A stretch of DNA of 64,000 nt from WTFY01 sp965205275 (GCA_965205275.1 OZ242168.1:1054001-1118000), one strand, 5' to 3'; counted from the first letter of the stretch, positions 6,822-15,653 are shown. Notes: generated from the letters alone by a model not told the origin. Numbers and translations are program-made.

Positions 6822-8765
6822 ATGAATTTCTTTGAATCACAAGACCGCGTCCGTAAAAACACGTTGCAGCTTGTCTTCCTGTTTACCCTGGCTGTGGTCA
6901 CCTTAGTTATCATGATCAATCTCCTGGTCGTGATAGTGTTCGGTTATATCAATAGCGAACAATTACAAGACGGTGGGACATTACTCCAGCAAATGGATTG
7001 GCAGACATTTGCCGCTGTCAGTGCAGGTGTCGGTGTCGTGGTGTTGGCGGGCAGTCTCTACAAGATCATGGCCTTATCGGCTGGTGGCAAGACGGTTGCG
7101 GAGGCACTTGGTGGAAAATTGATCCCGCAAAATACTGATGACCTGAAGCAACGCAGACTGTTGAATGTGGTGGAGGAAATGGCTATCGCTTCTGGTACGC
7201 CAGCGCCGCCAGTTTATTTGCTTGCGGATGAACCGAGTATTAATGCCTATGCGGCCGGTTTCTCACCACGCGATGCCGTCATCGGGGTTACTCAGGGGAC
7301 GATCGATCATTTAAGTCGCAATCAGTTGCAAGGCGTCATTGCTCATGAGTTTAGCCATATTTTTAATGGTGATATGCGGCTCAACATTCGCTTAATGGGC
7401 GTGCTAAATGGCATCCTAATAATTGGTATTATTGGCTACTATATTTTGTATTCCACTGCTTTTTCGGGGCGCGGGCGGAGTAGCAATAAAGGCGCGGGCG
7501 GAATAATGGCGCTGGCGATTGGGCTGATGGTCATCGGTTTTGCCGGTACCTTTTTCGGTGGCCTGATCAAGGCCGCGGTGAGCCGACAACGGGAATACTT
7601 GGCGGATGCCTCAGCGGTTCAGTTTACCCGCAACCCAGATGGGATTGCGGGCGCATTGAAAAGAATTGGCGGGCTCGAGTTTGGTTCAAAAGTGGAAAAC
7701 CCCGGCGCACCCGAAATCAGCCATGCCTTTTTTGCCCAGGGCATTTCGGGTTTTATGCAATCATTGTCCGCCACTCACCCGCCACTGGCCAAGCGTATCC
7801 TGCGCATCGATCCTCATTGGGACGGTAAATTTGATTCTTCCGACAAAACTGACTCACCCCAGGATGACGAAGAGACTGACAAAAAAGAACCCATGACACG
7901 AGAAGAGCTTGCCAAAAAGGTCGCCACTGTCGTCACCGGTGCTGCAATGGCCGATGTCGCGAATGCAATAGATCAAATCGGCAACCCGAAGCAGGAAACA
8001 ATCAATTACGCCCGCTCGCTGATATCAGAGTTGCCCATGGTCATTAAAAAGACTGCCCGTGAGCCTTATGGCGCCCGCGCTGTTATTTATTCCCTGGTGC
8101 TTGATCCGGGGCAGGAGGTTCGTGGTAGACAATTGAAGCATTTGCAGGAGTATGCTGATTCGGATGTCTTCGTGTTAACGCACAAACTAATACCGGAGAT
8201 GGATGGACTCGATATCAAATATCGGCTACCACTGATCGATATCGTCATCCCGGTGCTGAAGCAGTTATCAATTAATCAGTACAAATCATTCAGGGCGAAT
8301 CTGATCACGTTGATTGAAATGGATTCCAGGGTCGACCTGCTGGAATGGTCGTTACAGAAAATTCTGTTTAACCACCTGGATGGGCAGTTCTTTAAACTGG
8401 CACATACAAAAACGCGCTATTCCCATCCCGGGCAGCTCAAGATAGAAATTGGGTTGGTCCTCTCGATATTGGCCTATGCCGGTCATCAGGATCAAAACGA
8501 TATTGAAGAAGCATTTAGTGCAGCAACAAAAACGCTGAAATTTAGCGGGCTTCAATTAGTGGCAAAAAATGAAATCAGTCTTTCAGATCTGGATCGTTCC
8601 CTGCAAAAAATTGCAATGCTGAAACCCCTGGCCAAACCGCAACTACTGAAAGCCTGTGCAGTCAGTGTTGTACATGACCAAAAAATATTTCCCGTTGAAG
8701 TCGAATTATTGCGCGCCTTTTCGGATGTCCTCGATTGTCCCATGCCGCCGATAATCCCGTTGTAG
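6822..8765 (+). CDS. M48 family membrane metallopeptidase (HtpX-like) with extra C-terminal domain
   Basis: A 647-residue zinc protease. Two N-terminal membrane helices (about residues 17-43 and 65-88) precede the peptidase domain. The HEFSH zinc motif is at residues 175-179, two further helices lie at about 192-215 and 230-255, and the third ligand is probably the Glu in 'RQREYLADASAV'. HtpX-type proteases normally end near residue 300. This one has about 300 more residues: a charged linker (about 340-365), then a helical domain I do not recognise. Paired LemA + M48 genes with this long form occur in other bacteria. It probably acts in inner-membrane quality control or cleaves an unknown partner. 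Confidence 0.9.
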   Translation: MNFFESQDRVRKNTLQLVFLFTLAVVTLVIMINLLVVIVFGYINSEQLQDGGTLLQQMDWQTFAAVSAGVGVVVLAGSLYKIMALSAGGKTVAEALGGKLIPQNTDDLKQRRLLNVVEEMAIASGTPAPPVYLLADEPSINAYAAGFSPRDAVIGVTQGTIDHLSRNQLQGVIAHEFSHIFNGDMRLNIRLMGVLNGILIIGIIGYYILYSTAFSGRGRSSNKGAGGIMALAIGLMVIGFAGTFFGGLIKAAVSRQREYLADASAVQFTRNPDGIAGALKRIGGLEFGSKVENPGAPEISHAFFAQGISGFMQSLSATHPPLAKRILRIDPHWDGKFDSSDKTDSPQDDEETDKKEPMTREELAKKVATVVTGAAMADVANAIDQIGNPKQETINYARSLISELPMVIKKTAREPYGARAVIYSLVLDPGQEVRGRQLKHLQEYADSDVFVLTHKLIPEMDGLDIKYRLPLIDIVIPVLKQLSINQYKSFRANLITLIEMDSRVDLLEWSLQKILFNHLDGQFFKLAHTKTRYSHPGQLKIEIGLVLSILAYAGHQDQNDIEEAFSAATKTLKFSGLQLVAKNEISLSDLDRSLQKIAMLKPLAKPQLLKACAVSVVHDQKIFPVEVELLRAFSDVLDCPMPPIIPL

Positions 8766-8793
8766 GGTACTGACAAGTTAACTTTAAATCTAT

Positions 8794-8961
8794 AAGAATC
8801 CTTTTGGTATCGCTTACGAGGGTGTCAAGCCCCCTGGGTATGTACCAGGTGTTGAGAGAGAGCTGGAGCGATTTTCCGGTTACCAATTAACGAGATTTTC
8901 GCACTATGCCTGGCTCAATTTATGGGGAGAAAACCAAACGAGAGCTGACTGCCAAACTTGA
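8794..8961 (+). pseudogene. Degraded coding remnant B
   Basis: An open but startless frame reading 'GIAYEGVKPPGYVPGVEREL', then diverging. It is homologous to remnant A at 5804-5940 over about 55 bases. The two lie on either side of the lemA-M48 pair in the same orientation. A likely reading is that a module inserted into, or was duplicated with, an older gene whose pieces remain on both sides. Confidence 0.4.
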
Positions 8962-9103
8962 AATGGATGTGAAACTCAGTTTTGATTCACTCTACGCTTA
9001 TGACTTAGTACGTCGTACGATGGCATTTGGGAAGTCGATCCAGGACGGCATGAATGTTGCCAATGCTGTGGCTCTTGCTGGACTAATGGAGGGTGAATCA
9101 TGA
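8906..9103 (+). CDS. Possible small protein (65 aa), doubtful
   Basis: An open frame of 65 codons starting MPGSIYGEK, overlapping remnant B in another frame. It has an acidic/hydrophobic helix-like middle and an Ala/Val-rich end, with no recognised motif and a weak ribosome site. It could be a real island gene, a truncated C-terminus or a chance frame in decayed DNA. The next gene is convergent. Confidence 0.25.
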   Translation: MPGSIYGEKTKRELTAKLEMDVKLSFDSLYAYDLVRRTMAFGKSIQDGMNVANAVALAGLMEGES

Positions 9104-9129
9104 TAGGAAAATTTCAGAGCATTCCGCTG

Positions 9130-9918
9130 TCAGCGATTTTGGCGCTCAGATTTCTCAAGCAAATACTCTACTAACGTGTGCGAAGCGTGAATTGCCAGGC
9201 GAGCATGTCTAGGTAGGACCATATGCCGTGATTTGACACGACCGTGGGCAGAACTCTTGTGATTGCGAAGGCTGCCGATGCCTTCCACAATGGAAGTGAA
9301 GCCGGAAAGAATCTGCTTGACGTCGCCGTCTTCAGCGGCAGCAGGGTCGAGCTCGAGGTGTGTGCTGACAACTTTCCACAGTGGTCTAATGGTCTGCTTG
9401 GTCGGCATTTCGAGATTATTCTCTTCGATATAGAATTTGCACACGGATTCGAGCATCGAACATGCAGCTGTTATGGCTGCAGGGGGGTCGGTCTCGAAAT
9501 TATCCATGCAGCGCTTTAATTCCATTGTGGCCTCAGGCATGTTCCTCTTCTGCAGAAGTTGCTCTAACGATTTAGTGGAAAATGCTTGCTCTGCAGCAGT
9601 GGGTGATGAATCTTTCTGGCTTACAGCCAATGCAATAACTTCCTCTATATCCAGGATGATGATGTTAATCTCAGCGTGGGCATCCACTGCAGAGTACAGG
9701 TGGTCGTATTCAACATTAATGGAATTTAGAAGTGCCGCCTTGGGTTCGTCGAGGATCGGACTTGCGAGTCGTTGGAGTTGGGTAACCAAGTAGCGATAAC
9801 CTGAGGTTGCCGCGTTGATTTCGATTGGGTCATCATCAGGGTTGCAGAATCTGAAGGAGTGATGTCCGTCGATGATTTCTCGAATCCTTTTCAGCCGTGT
9901 AACGCTGAGTCCGGTCAT
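9130..9918 (-). CDS. Abortive infection (Abi_C) family protein
   Basis: A 262-residue protein. The C-terminal part (residues about 145-258) has the Abi_C pattern: 'AITAACSMLESVCKFYIEE', a 'LWKVVSTHLEL' helix, 'ILSGFTSIVEGIGSLRNHKSSAHGR' and the closing 'ARLAIHASHTLVEYLLE'. The N-terminal half has no recognised domain. Proteins with this domain are linked to phage-abortive systems; the mechanism is mostly unknown, and the conserved R-N-x(5)-H segment resembles an RNase-like active site of HEPN type. It is the last gene of the island before the tRNA. Defence function is inferred from family and context. Confidence 0.8.
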   Translation of the reverse strand: MTGLSVTRLKRIREIIDGHHSFRFCNPDDDPIEINAATSGYRYLVTQLQRLASPILDEPKAALLNSINVEYDHLYSAVDAHAEINIIILDIEEVIALAVSQKDSSPTAAEQAFSTKSLEQLLQKRNMPEATMELKRCMDNFETDPPAAITAACSMLESVCKFYIEENNLEMPTKQTIRPLWKVVSTHLELDPAAAEDGDVKQILSGFTSIVEGIGSLRNHKSSAHGRVKSRHMVLPRHARLAIHASHTLVEYLLEKSERQNR

Positions 9919-10009
9919 TGTTTCTGGATCTTTTCCGGCATGTTGGTGATTTATTGGTGACTCTAGTTTTCAGTCAGTATTATGAATATATATAAGTTAT
10001 TGAAATTAT

Positions 10010-10085
10010 TGGAGCTGGCGATAGGATTTGAACCTACGACCTGCTGATTACAAATCAGCTGCTCTGCCAACTGAGCTACGCCAGC
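10010..10085 (-). tRNA. tRNA-Thr (anticodon TGT)
   Basis: The minus strand from 10085 to 10010 folds as a 76-nt cloverleaf with encoded CCA. The acceptor GCTGGCG pairs with CGCCAGC; the anticodon arm reads CTGATTTGTAATCAG with TGT as anticodon; the T arm contains GGTTCAAATCC. The 3' half is duplicated at 847-899 and forms the right attachment site of the island. It follows birA and coaX in the direction of transcription, as tRNA-Thr does in related bacteria. Confidence 0.96.
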
Positions 10086-10270
10086 CATTTATGACCCACT
10101 GAGTGTAATGAGTTAACCGGTTTCAGGCAACGGATAGATATACAACCGGAGGTTTTTACAGCACACGATCCTTGGTCACCCTGCACCCGTACACCTTGCA
10201 TGAACAAACGGATTTGTGTGCCCACCAATAACGGACAACTGCACCTGTAATGTGTTTTTAATTTTGCACC

Positions 10271-10291
10271 AAATCCGGGTTTTTCGGATTT
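10271..10291 (-). terminator. Hairpin downstream of coaX
   Basis: AAATCCG (10271-10277) and CGGATTT (10285-10291) form a 7-bp stem a few bases beyond the coaX stop. On the minus strand it is not followed by a strong T run, so termination is only possible, not certain. Confidence 0.35.
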
Positions 10292-10305
10292 GTTTTCCAG
10301 GCCGG

Positions 10306-11046
10306 TTATATATTCCCGGATATGTGCTTTAACCCATCCAGCACCAAATGGGGCTCGTGTATTACCTTTTGAACAAGCAAGGGTATCAGAAGCTTTGCAT
10401 CTCCCCCTGTAAGTATGACTTGATCAAAAGAGCCATAGCGGGCCTGTATGGAATGTATAGCACGGTCTATTCCTCCTGCTACAGCACTCAGACACCCTGT
10501 ATAAATTGCATCCCGGGTAGAGTTTGCGGTGATATCAAAACTGCCCGCTGGCTGCTCAAAACTGATATCCGTATCAACCGCCAAGGCTACCTGCATACTC
10601 CTGAAACCAGGAAATATTACGCCACCACGGTGTCTGCCTTCCGTACTTAGTGCATCAACCGTTACAGCTGTTCCGCAATCTACAATACATGTATTACCGT
10701 GATATTTTTCATTGACCGCAATCAATGCCGCCAGACGGTCTGCGCCCAGTTCGCCAGGATTTCGATAACCGGTTCTGATACCGAAACTTTCAGCAGAAGA
10801 GTCAAGAAAAAAACAGTCATCCAGCTGATGGTTCATGAACAGTTGCAGCAACCGGTCATTCAGACTTTGATCAAGTACGGAACACACAACGACTTTGTCC
10901 AGATCATTATATTGCTGCAAAACAGACTCAATCACTGCAAGCCTTTCGGTTTCATGGTAGAGCAAAGCTCCATATACTTCAGGAACGTCTTTCCCCAGAA
11001 CTGCAAACTTGCAGCGGCTGTTACCAAGGTCTAGCAATAATTTCAT
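10306..11046 (-). CDS. coaX: Type III pantothenate kinase
   Basis: A 246-residue CoaX, which phosphorylates pantothenate in the first step of coenzyme A synthesis. It has the ASKHA-fold phosphate motif 'DLGNSRCKFAV' at the N-terminus, the substrate motif 'NPGELGADRL' near residue 100, and 'IVDCGTAVTVD' near residue 120. Length is normal for the family. Its start overlaps the end of birA by four bases, a common bacterial pairing, so both are cotranscribed. The enzyme is cytoplasmic and usually needs a monovalent cation. Confidence 0.93.
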   Translation of the reverse strand: MKLLLDLGNSRCKFAVLGKDVPEVYGALLYHETERLAVIESVLQQYNDLDKVVVCSVLDQSLNDRLLQLFMNHQLDDCFFLDSSAESFGIRTGYRNPGELGADRLAALIAVNEKYHGNTCIVDCGTAVTVDALSTEGRHRGGVIFPGFRSMQVALAVDTDISFEQPAGSFDITANSTRDAIYTGCLSAVAGGIDRAIHSIQARYGSFDQVILTGGDAKLLIPLLVQKVIHEPHLVLDGLKHISGNI

Positions 11047-11879
11047 AGCCTGATTTCACGTATATGCGCACTGTGCAAATGCAGCCTCTCTCCACCCACG
11101 TACATCACAATACGGCCTTGTGCGTCAATCCCCTGTGCAACCCCGGTCATACGTTGATTCTGATAGGTAAACTCAACTCTTTGCTTGCTCATCAGATCAT
11201 ATCGGTCCCAGGCAGAAAACAGGTCTCCAAACCTGTTCTCGTCAAGCCTGGCAAGTGTGCCCACCAAAGATCCAATTACGTGTGCAGCAAACTCGTTCCT
11301 GCACATTTTCCAATCCGGGTGGATTGAAATCAAATCTGTCCATCCGGTTTCTGTGCAAAAATCTTCTGCCAGCGACATGGCAATATTCAGGCCCACACCA
11401 ATAATCAGAATGTTTTGCATCTGATTCGATTTTCGCTCTATTAATACCCCTCCCAGTTTTTTGCCTCCGACACAAATGTCGTTGGGCCATTTGAGTCCGA
11501 CACCAGCGACCCCTAATTGCTCAAGAAGCTGTGCAATCGTGACCAGCAGCCATAAACCAAGCGTCTCGTGTTGTCTGTGCCATTGCTGCAAGGACCATCG
11601 AATTGACAAGTATAAATTCACACCCGGTGGCGACCACCATTGATGCCCAAACCGCCCCTTTCCCTGTGTCTGCTGCTCTGCAATACAAATGGCTACTTCA
11701 TCGCCACCAATACACCCCTGCTTTGCCAGATAATCATTGGTGGATGTAACGGTAGGCAGGACATCGATCCTGTGATCATTATTTGTGCCCTGCCCTACCA
11801 GAAAACCACGTATAATGTCTGCTTTCAAAGGCGCCAGAATGCCTGCTCTGTCGACCGTTTTATTGTTTAAGGTATTCAA
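11043..11879 (-). CDS. birA: Biotin--[acetyl-CoA carboxylase] ligase, no HTH domain
   Basis: A 278-residue biotin protein ligase. It activates biotin with ATP and attaches it to the carboxyl-carrier protein of acetyl-CoA carboxylase. Visible motifs are 'STNDYL', the biotinyl-AMP loop 'QGKGRFGHQW', 'GLKWPNDI' and 'KLGGVLIE', followed by the small C-terminal domain. The first 35 residues are too short for the winged-helix repressor domain of E. coli BirA, so this is a ligase without biotin-operon repressor activity. It overlaps coaX by four bases. Confidence 0.92.
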   Translation of the reverse strand: MNTLNNKTVDRAGILAPLKADIIRGFLVGQGTNNDHRIDVLPTVTSTNDYLAKQGCIGGDEVAICIAEQQTQGKGRFGHQWWSPPGVNLYLSIRWSLQQWHRQHETLGLWLLVTIAQLLEQLGVAGVGLKWPNDICVGGKKLGGVLIERKSNQMQNILIIGVGLNIAMSLAEDFCTETGWTDLISIHPDWKMCRNEFAAHVIGSLVGTLARLDENRFGDLFSAWDRYDLMSKQRVEFTYQNQRMTGVAQGIDAQGRIVMYVGGERLHLHSAHIREIRL

Positions 11880-12063
11880 TTCATCAGGCCGGGTCTATTG
11901 AGCAGGCAGCAAGATTCAAAGCACAGAACAGACACCGCGAACATCAATTCTTTACAATCCCGGTTTATTGAGTTTTCATATTCTTCAAAAGAGTCCAGTC
12001 TACCCGGAAAATGTAAGAAATCTATCAAACCAGTCGACTATCCAAACAGTACTCCCAATCAGA

Positions 12064-13746
12064 ATGAGCGATCAAACCGTAGAACAACCGACAAATTTCA
12101 TACGTCAGATTATAGAACGGGGCCTGGCGGAAGGGAAAAATGACCGCAGTGTAATCACACGCTTCCCACCTGAGCCAAATGGCTATCTGCATATCGGTCA
12201 CGCCAAATCCATTTGTCTGAATTTCGGTATTGCACGTGATTATAACGGTCTTTGTAATTTGCGTTTTGACGACACAAATCCGGAAAAAGAAAGTCAGGAA
12301 TATATTGATGCGATTCAACAGGATATAAAATGGATGGGCTTCGAATGGTCAGAGCCGAAATATGCCTCTGATTATTTTGAACAGCTCTATCAATATGCAA
12401 TCCAGCTTATAAAAACCGGCCAAGCCTTTGTTTGTAGCCTTGACTCAGGTGAAATTCGCCGACAACGCGGGACACTGACCGAACTTGGCATTGAGAGTCC
12501 TTATCGTAACCGTTCTGTAGAAGACAACCTGGATCTGTTTCATCGTATGCGGGCAGGTGAATTTCAGGAAGGCAAGCATGTGTTGCGTGCAAAAATTGAT
12601 ATGGCATCAACCAATATCAATATGCGCGATCCTGTTTTATACCGGATCAAATACTCCACGCACCCAAGAACGCAAAACAGGTGGTGCATCTACCCCATGT
12701 ATGACTATACCCAGTGCATCTCGGATGCCCTGGAGGGCGTGACACACTCTCTGTGCACACTTGAATTTGAAGATCATCGTCCGTTATATGACTGGGTACT
12801 TGATACACTGAAAACCTCCAGTCACCCCCAGCAGATCGAATTTTCCAGACTTGCGCTTGAATACACGATCACCAGTAAACGCAAGCTGAATCTTTTGGTG
12901 GAAGCCAAGCACGTGGAAGGCTGGGATGACCCACGCATGCCGACGATCTCCGGCATGCGCCGGCGCGGTATCCCCCCGGAATCCATCCGGAATTTCTGCG
13001 ACCGCATCGGCATCACCAAAAAAGATGCTTCTATTGAAATGGGGGTTCTGGAGAACTGCATTCGTGAACATCTGGATCCTCAGGCAATGCGAATCATGTG
13101 CGTGCTAAAACCATTGAAAGTGGTCATTGAAAATTACCCGGATCACCAGGAAGAAATGTTAAGTGCCAGCAACCATCCTAAAAATGCAGACATGGGGAAA
13201 CGATCCATCCCTTTCTCCAACACCCTATACATCGAGCAGGATGATTTTATGGAAGATCCTCCGAGTAAGTTTTTCCGTCTGGCGCCCGGGAAAGAAGTCC
13301 GCTTGCGCTACGGGTATAACATTACCTGTACGGAGGCAATCAGAAATGAAGCTGGCAAAATCATGGAGTTGCGCTGCAGCTATGATCCGGAAAGTAAGGG
13401 CGCCAGCGGCTTTAAAAAGAAAGTCAAAGGGATTATTCACTGGGTTTCAGCCAAACATGCAATCGACATAGAGGTACGTCTCTACGATCGCCTTTTCAAC
13501 ATACCTGATCCTGGAACAAATAACGATTTGGCTGCATCGCTCAACCCGAACTCTCTTGAGATCGTGCATCATTGCAAGATTGAACCCGGCGTACAGGCAC
13601 TTGCCATGGAAGACCGTGTGCAATTTGAAAGACAGGGTTATTTTTACCTGGACAGTAAATACTGTGACAGGAAAAAGGAACGTCTGGTTTTCAATCGTAT
13701 TGTCACGCTGCGGGACAGTTGGGGAAAACCGGGAAGAAAAAAATAA
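12064..13746 (+). CDS. glnS: Glutaminyl-tRNA synthetase
   Basis: A 560-residue class I synthetase charging tRNA-Gln. The HIGH-type motif appears in 'PPEPNGYLHIGHAKS', and the KMSKS-type motif in 'TITSKRKLNLL'. The C-terminal half shows the beta-barrel anticodon-binding domains typical of bacterial GlnRS. I choose ATG 12064 (MSDQTVEQPTNF), as in known GlnRS; an in-frame ATG 32 codons upstream would add a non-conserved tail. It stands alone on the plus strand next to divergent birA. Its presence agrees with a gammaproteobacterium, where GlnRS is usual. Confidence 0.95.
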   Translation: MSDQTVEQPTNFIRQIIERGLAEGKNDRSVITRFPPEPNGYLHIGHAKSICLNFGIARDYNGLCNLRFDDTNPEKESQEYIDAIQQDIKWMGFEWSEPKYASDYFEQLYQYAIQLIKTGQAFVCSLDSGEIRRQRGTLTELGIESPYRNRSVEDNLDLFHRMRAGEFQEGKHVLRAKIDMASTNINMRDPVLYRIKYSTHPRTQNRWCIYPMYDYTQCISDALEGVTHSLCTLEFEDHRPLYDWVLDTLKTSSHPQQIEFSRLALEYTITSKRKLNLLVEAKHVEGWDDPRMPTISGMRRRGIPPESIRNFCDRIGITKKDASIEMGVLENCIREHLDPQAMRIMCVLKPLKVVIENYPDHQEEMLSASNHPKNADMGKRSIPFSNTLYIEQDDFMEDPPSKFFRLAPGKEVRLRYGYNITCTEAIRNEAGKIMELRCSYDPESKGASGFKKKVKGIIHWVSAKHAIDIEVRLYDRLFNIPDPGTNNDLAASLNPNSLEIVHHCKIEPGVQALAMEDRVQFERQGYFYLDSKYCDRKKERLVFNRIVTLRDSWGKPGRKK

Positions 13747-13925
13747 TTCATGCAAAGAACTTCTGCATGGATAAAAAATTGCAGCACTTCAAATGCCGGG
13801 GCCGGCCGGTGTACACAACAGGCAGGACTGTCACACACCGATCACCGAACAGTGGTCAGCCCTGAAGTCTCTACCGAAGCATTGAGCCTGAGTAGAGAGG
13901 ATACTATCCCGAAAACAGAATACCG

Positions 13926-14459
13926 TCAGCTTTTCTTGAATGCCGCACTGAATCTAGACATCAACTGCAATGCCTGCTGCACCTCAGGGTCTTTCATCGT
14001 GTTGATCAGACTCATCATGCCACCGGACGGTGCAGTCGTATAACTTGCTTTTTTTGCTTCGGCCGCAGCTTTACACAAACCGGTCAATGACTCAATCACA
14101 TCATCCTGCTCCAGCAAATCCAGTAACTTATTAAGATTTTCGTTGCGAGCGATACGATCTGCCATACACAGCAACTCATTGACCATTTCGCCCAGACGTC
14201 CAACAATTTCATCACCCAAGGCATCACCCACCGCCCCGAGTACGCGTAAAAGGCTGGCAGCCCTTTCCAGGTCTCCTGTTTCGGCCAGATGATCGATCAC
14301 GGGAATAGCTTTATCCAGGTTACTGCGACTTACCTGATCAAGGAGCATAAGCCCCTCGCCCATGGTGGCCCCCAGTCTGGCTACAATGTCATCGGACAGC
14401 GCATCCGCAGCACCCTCAAAAACGCGTTCAACTTCTGTTTGTACTGATACCTGACTCAT
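13926..14459 (-). CDS. DUF1641-like protein
   Basis: A 177-residue, mostly helical, soluble protein. Residues about 20-130 repeat a pattern of Leu-rich helices with 'LGATMGEGLMLLDQVSRSNLDKAIPVIDHLAETGDLE' type sequence, and 'LNKLLDLLEQDDVIESLTGL' follows; this fits DUF1641. Proteins of this family are commonly encoded next to NAD/FAD-dependent oxidoreductases of the sulfide:quinone reductase type, as here (12 bases downstream of one). Its role is unknown; it may be a scaffold or a regulatory partner of the flavoprotein. It is the last gene of the dsrE-tusA-flavoprotein operon. Confidence 0.72.
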   Translation of the reverse strand: MSQVSVQTEVERVFEGAADALSDDIVARLGATMGEGLMLLDQVSRSNLDKAIPVIDHLAETGDLERAASLLRVLGAVGDALGDEIVGRLGEMVNELLCMADRIARNENLNKLLDLLEQDDVIESLTGLCKAAAEAKKASYTTAPSGGMMSLINTMKDPEVQQALQLMSRFSAAFKKS

Positions 14460-14471
14460 GATACTACCCTC

Positions 14472-15599
14472 TTATAACAGGCCACGTGCACTGGCCCAGT
14501 ACATTTTATTGTAGACAGTCTTGAACCAATGCATTCCTTTTGTAGGCGGCTTTGGATCAGGCGGGTTCTGATAATTAAACATCGCATAGGTAGCTCTGCC
14601 TTCGCCTGCTTCAATGAAGCAAAATACCTTGCCGTCATAATCACGCACGGGCTCACCGATTTTTATGGTTGCCGCGATGTTTTCAGCTAACGCCTCAGCT
14701 TCAAAATGAGCAGTAGAGCCGGCTTTACTTATAGGCAGGTTCGTGGTGTCGCCAATTACAAAGGCATTCTCGTGACCTTCAATATTAAGGCGGAACCGGT
14801 CCGTCGGGATAAACCCGCCGGGTCCCAATTCATTCTCTTCAATAACCGGCATGCCTTTATGGGAAGGAACCGTTACCAGCAAATCGTAACTTTCTTCTGT
14901 ACCTTCTTCACTAATCACCTTGTCTGCAGTGACTTCTTTCATGTTAAACAGGGTTTCATAAGTAACGCCCAGGCGATCAAATTCTGGCGCCGCCCAGTTC
15001 GCCACTGGCTCCAGACTATGCACCCGACCAATCGGATAGGTATAGTGCATCTGTACCTTGTCCCAGATGCCACGTGCTTTAAAGTAATCAATCAACATAA
15101 ACGTGATTTCCAAAGGTGCCATTGGACATTTATGCGGGACCCCGATAGCTACGACAACTTTTCCACCTTCAAATTTCTGCAAACTCCTGTGCATATTGAC
15201 TGCATCCGCTTCAGTATAAAACTGCAAAGCGTGTTCAGACAGACCCGGGGTTCCTTCAGCATAAGCACGCGACCCGGTCGCAATAACAATAATGTTATAA
15301 TCGTGTTTCTTGCCGCTTTCTGTAACAACACAGTTACCCGCAAGATCAAACTTGGTCACCGGGTCAACCTCAAACCTGATACTGGATTCAAGCAGGTCAA
15401 CCTGGTCGCGATATAACTCGTCCGGCGACATTTTGCCAACCGCTACATAAAGCAGTCCCGGCTGATACATATGCTGGTCTGAAGCAGACAACATCGTAAT
15501 GCTTGCCTTGCCCGACTTTAACTCGGCACCCAATCGTCTGGCTAAATTATTAGCCAAAATCGTGCCGCCCATTCCTCCGCCAACAATAAGTATCCTCAT
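14472..15599 (-). CDS. FAD-dependent oxidoreductase, sulfide:quinone reductase-like
   Basis: A 375-residue flavoprotein. The N-terminal dinucleotide motif is 'VGGGMGG' (residues 6-12), the second is 'VIATGSRAY' (about 105-113), and the FAD-binding 'NAFVIGDTTNL' is at 278-288. Cysteines are few: Cys90, Cys158 (in 'PHKCPMAPLE') and Cys327. Canonical SQR uses three redox cysteines; Cys158 fits one of them, but I see no partner near residue 128. It probably moves electrons from a sulfur species to quinone or another acceptor, perhaps via a persulfide at Cys158. The location between tusA and the DUF1641 gene supports a sulfur role. Membrane association by a C-terminal amphipathic helix is likely. 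Confidence 0.8.
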   Translation of the reverse strand: MRILIVGGGMGGTILANNLARRLGAELKSGKASITMLSASDQHMYQPGLLYVAVGKMSPDELYRDQVDLLESSIRFEVDPVTKFDLAGNCVVTESGKKHDYNIIVIATGSRAYAEGTPGLSEHALQFYTEADAVNMHRSLQKFEGGKVVVAIGVPHKCPMAPLEITFMLIDYFKARGIWDKVQMHYTYPIGRVHSLEPVANWAAPEFDRLGVTYETLFNMKEVTADKVISEEGTEESYDLLVTVPSHKGMPVIEENELGPGGFIPTDRFRLNIEGHENAFVIGDTTNLPISKAGSTAHFEAEALAENIAATIKIGEPVRDYDGKVFCFIEAGEGRATYAMFNYQNPPDPKPPTKGMHWFKTVYNKMYWASARGLL

Positions 15600-15653
15600 C
15601 GCTACCTACCTCGCTTTTATTTTTGTATTGCCGGGTTGATTAACCCATATAAG

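Larger units (their letters stand above)
847..10060. mobile_element. Integrated genomic island in tRNA-Thr(TGT)
   Basis: About 9.16 kb lies between two near-identical 53-bp tRNA-derived repeats. The left end carries a tyrosine integrase and an AlpA/excisionase-type protein. The interior holds a DUF3102-like protein, a TM2 protein, a secreted protein, an IS fragment, a LemA/M48 protease pair and, next to the intact tRNA, an Abi_C gene. No conjugation, capsid or replication genes are visible, so it is more like a non-conjugative island or a decayed element than an intact prophage or ICE. Gene density is low and several remnants are broken, which suggests accretion and decay. The boundaries are seen directly; mobility is inferred. 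Confidence 0.85.

Noticed and set aside
14472..15599. Naming the flavoprotein gene sqr.
   Set aside because: Only one of the three redox cysteines of sulfide:quinone reductase has a clear counterpart, so the name would claim too much.
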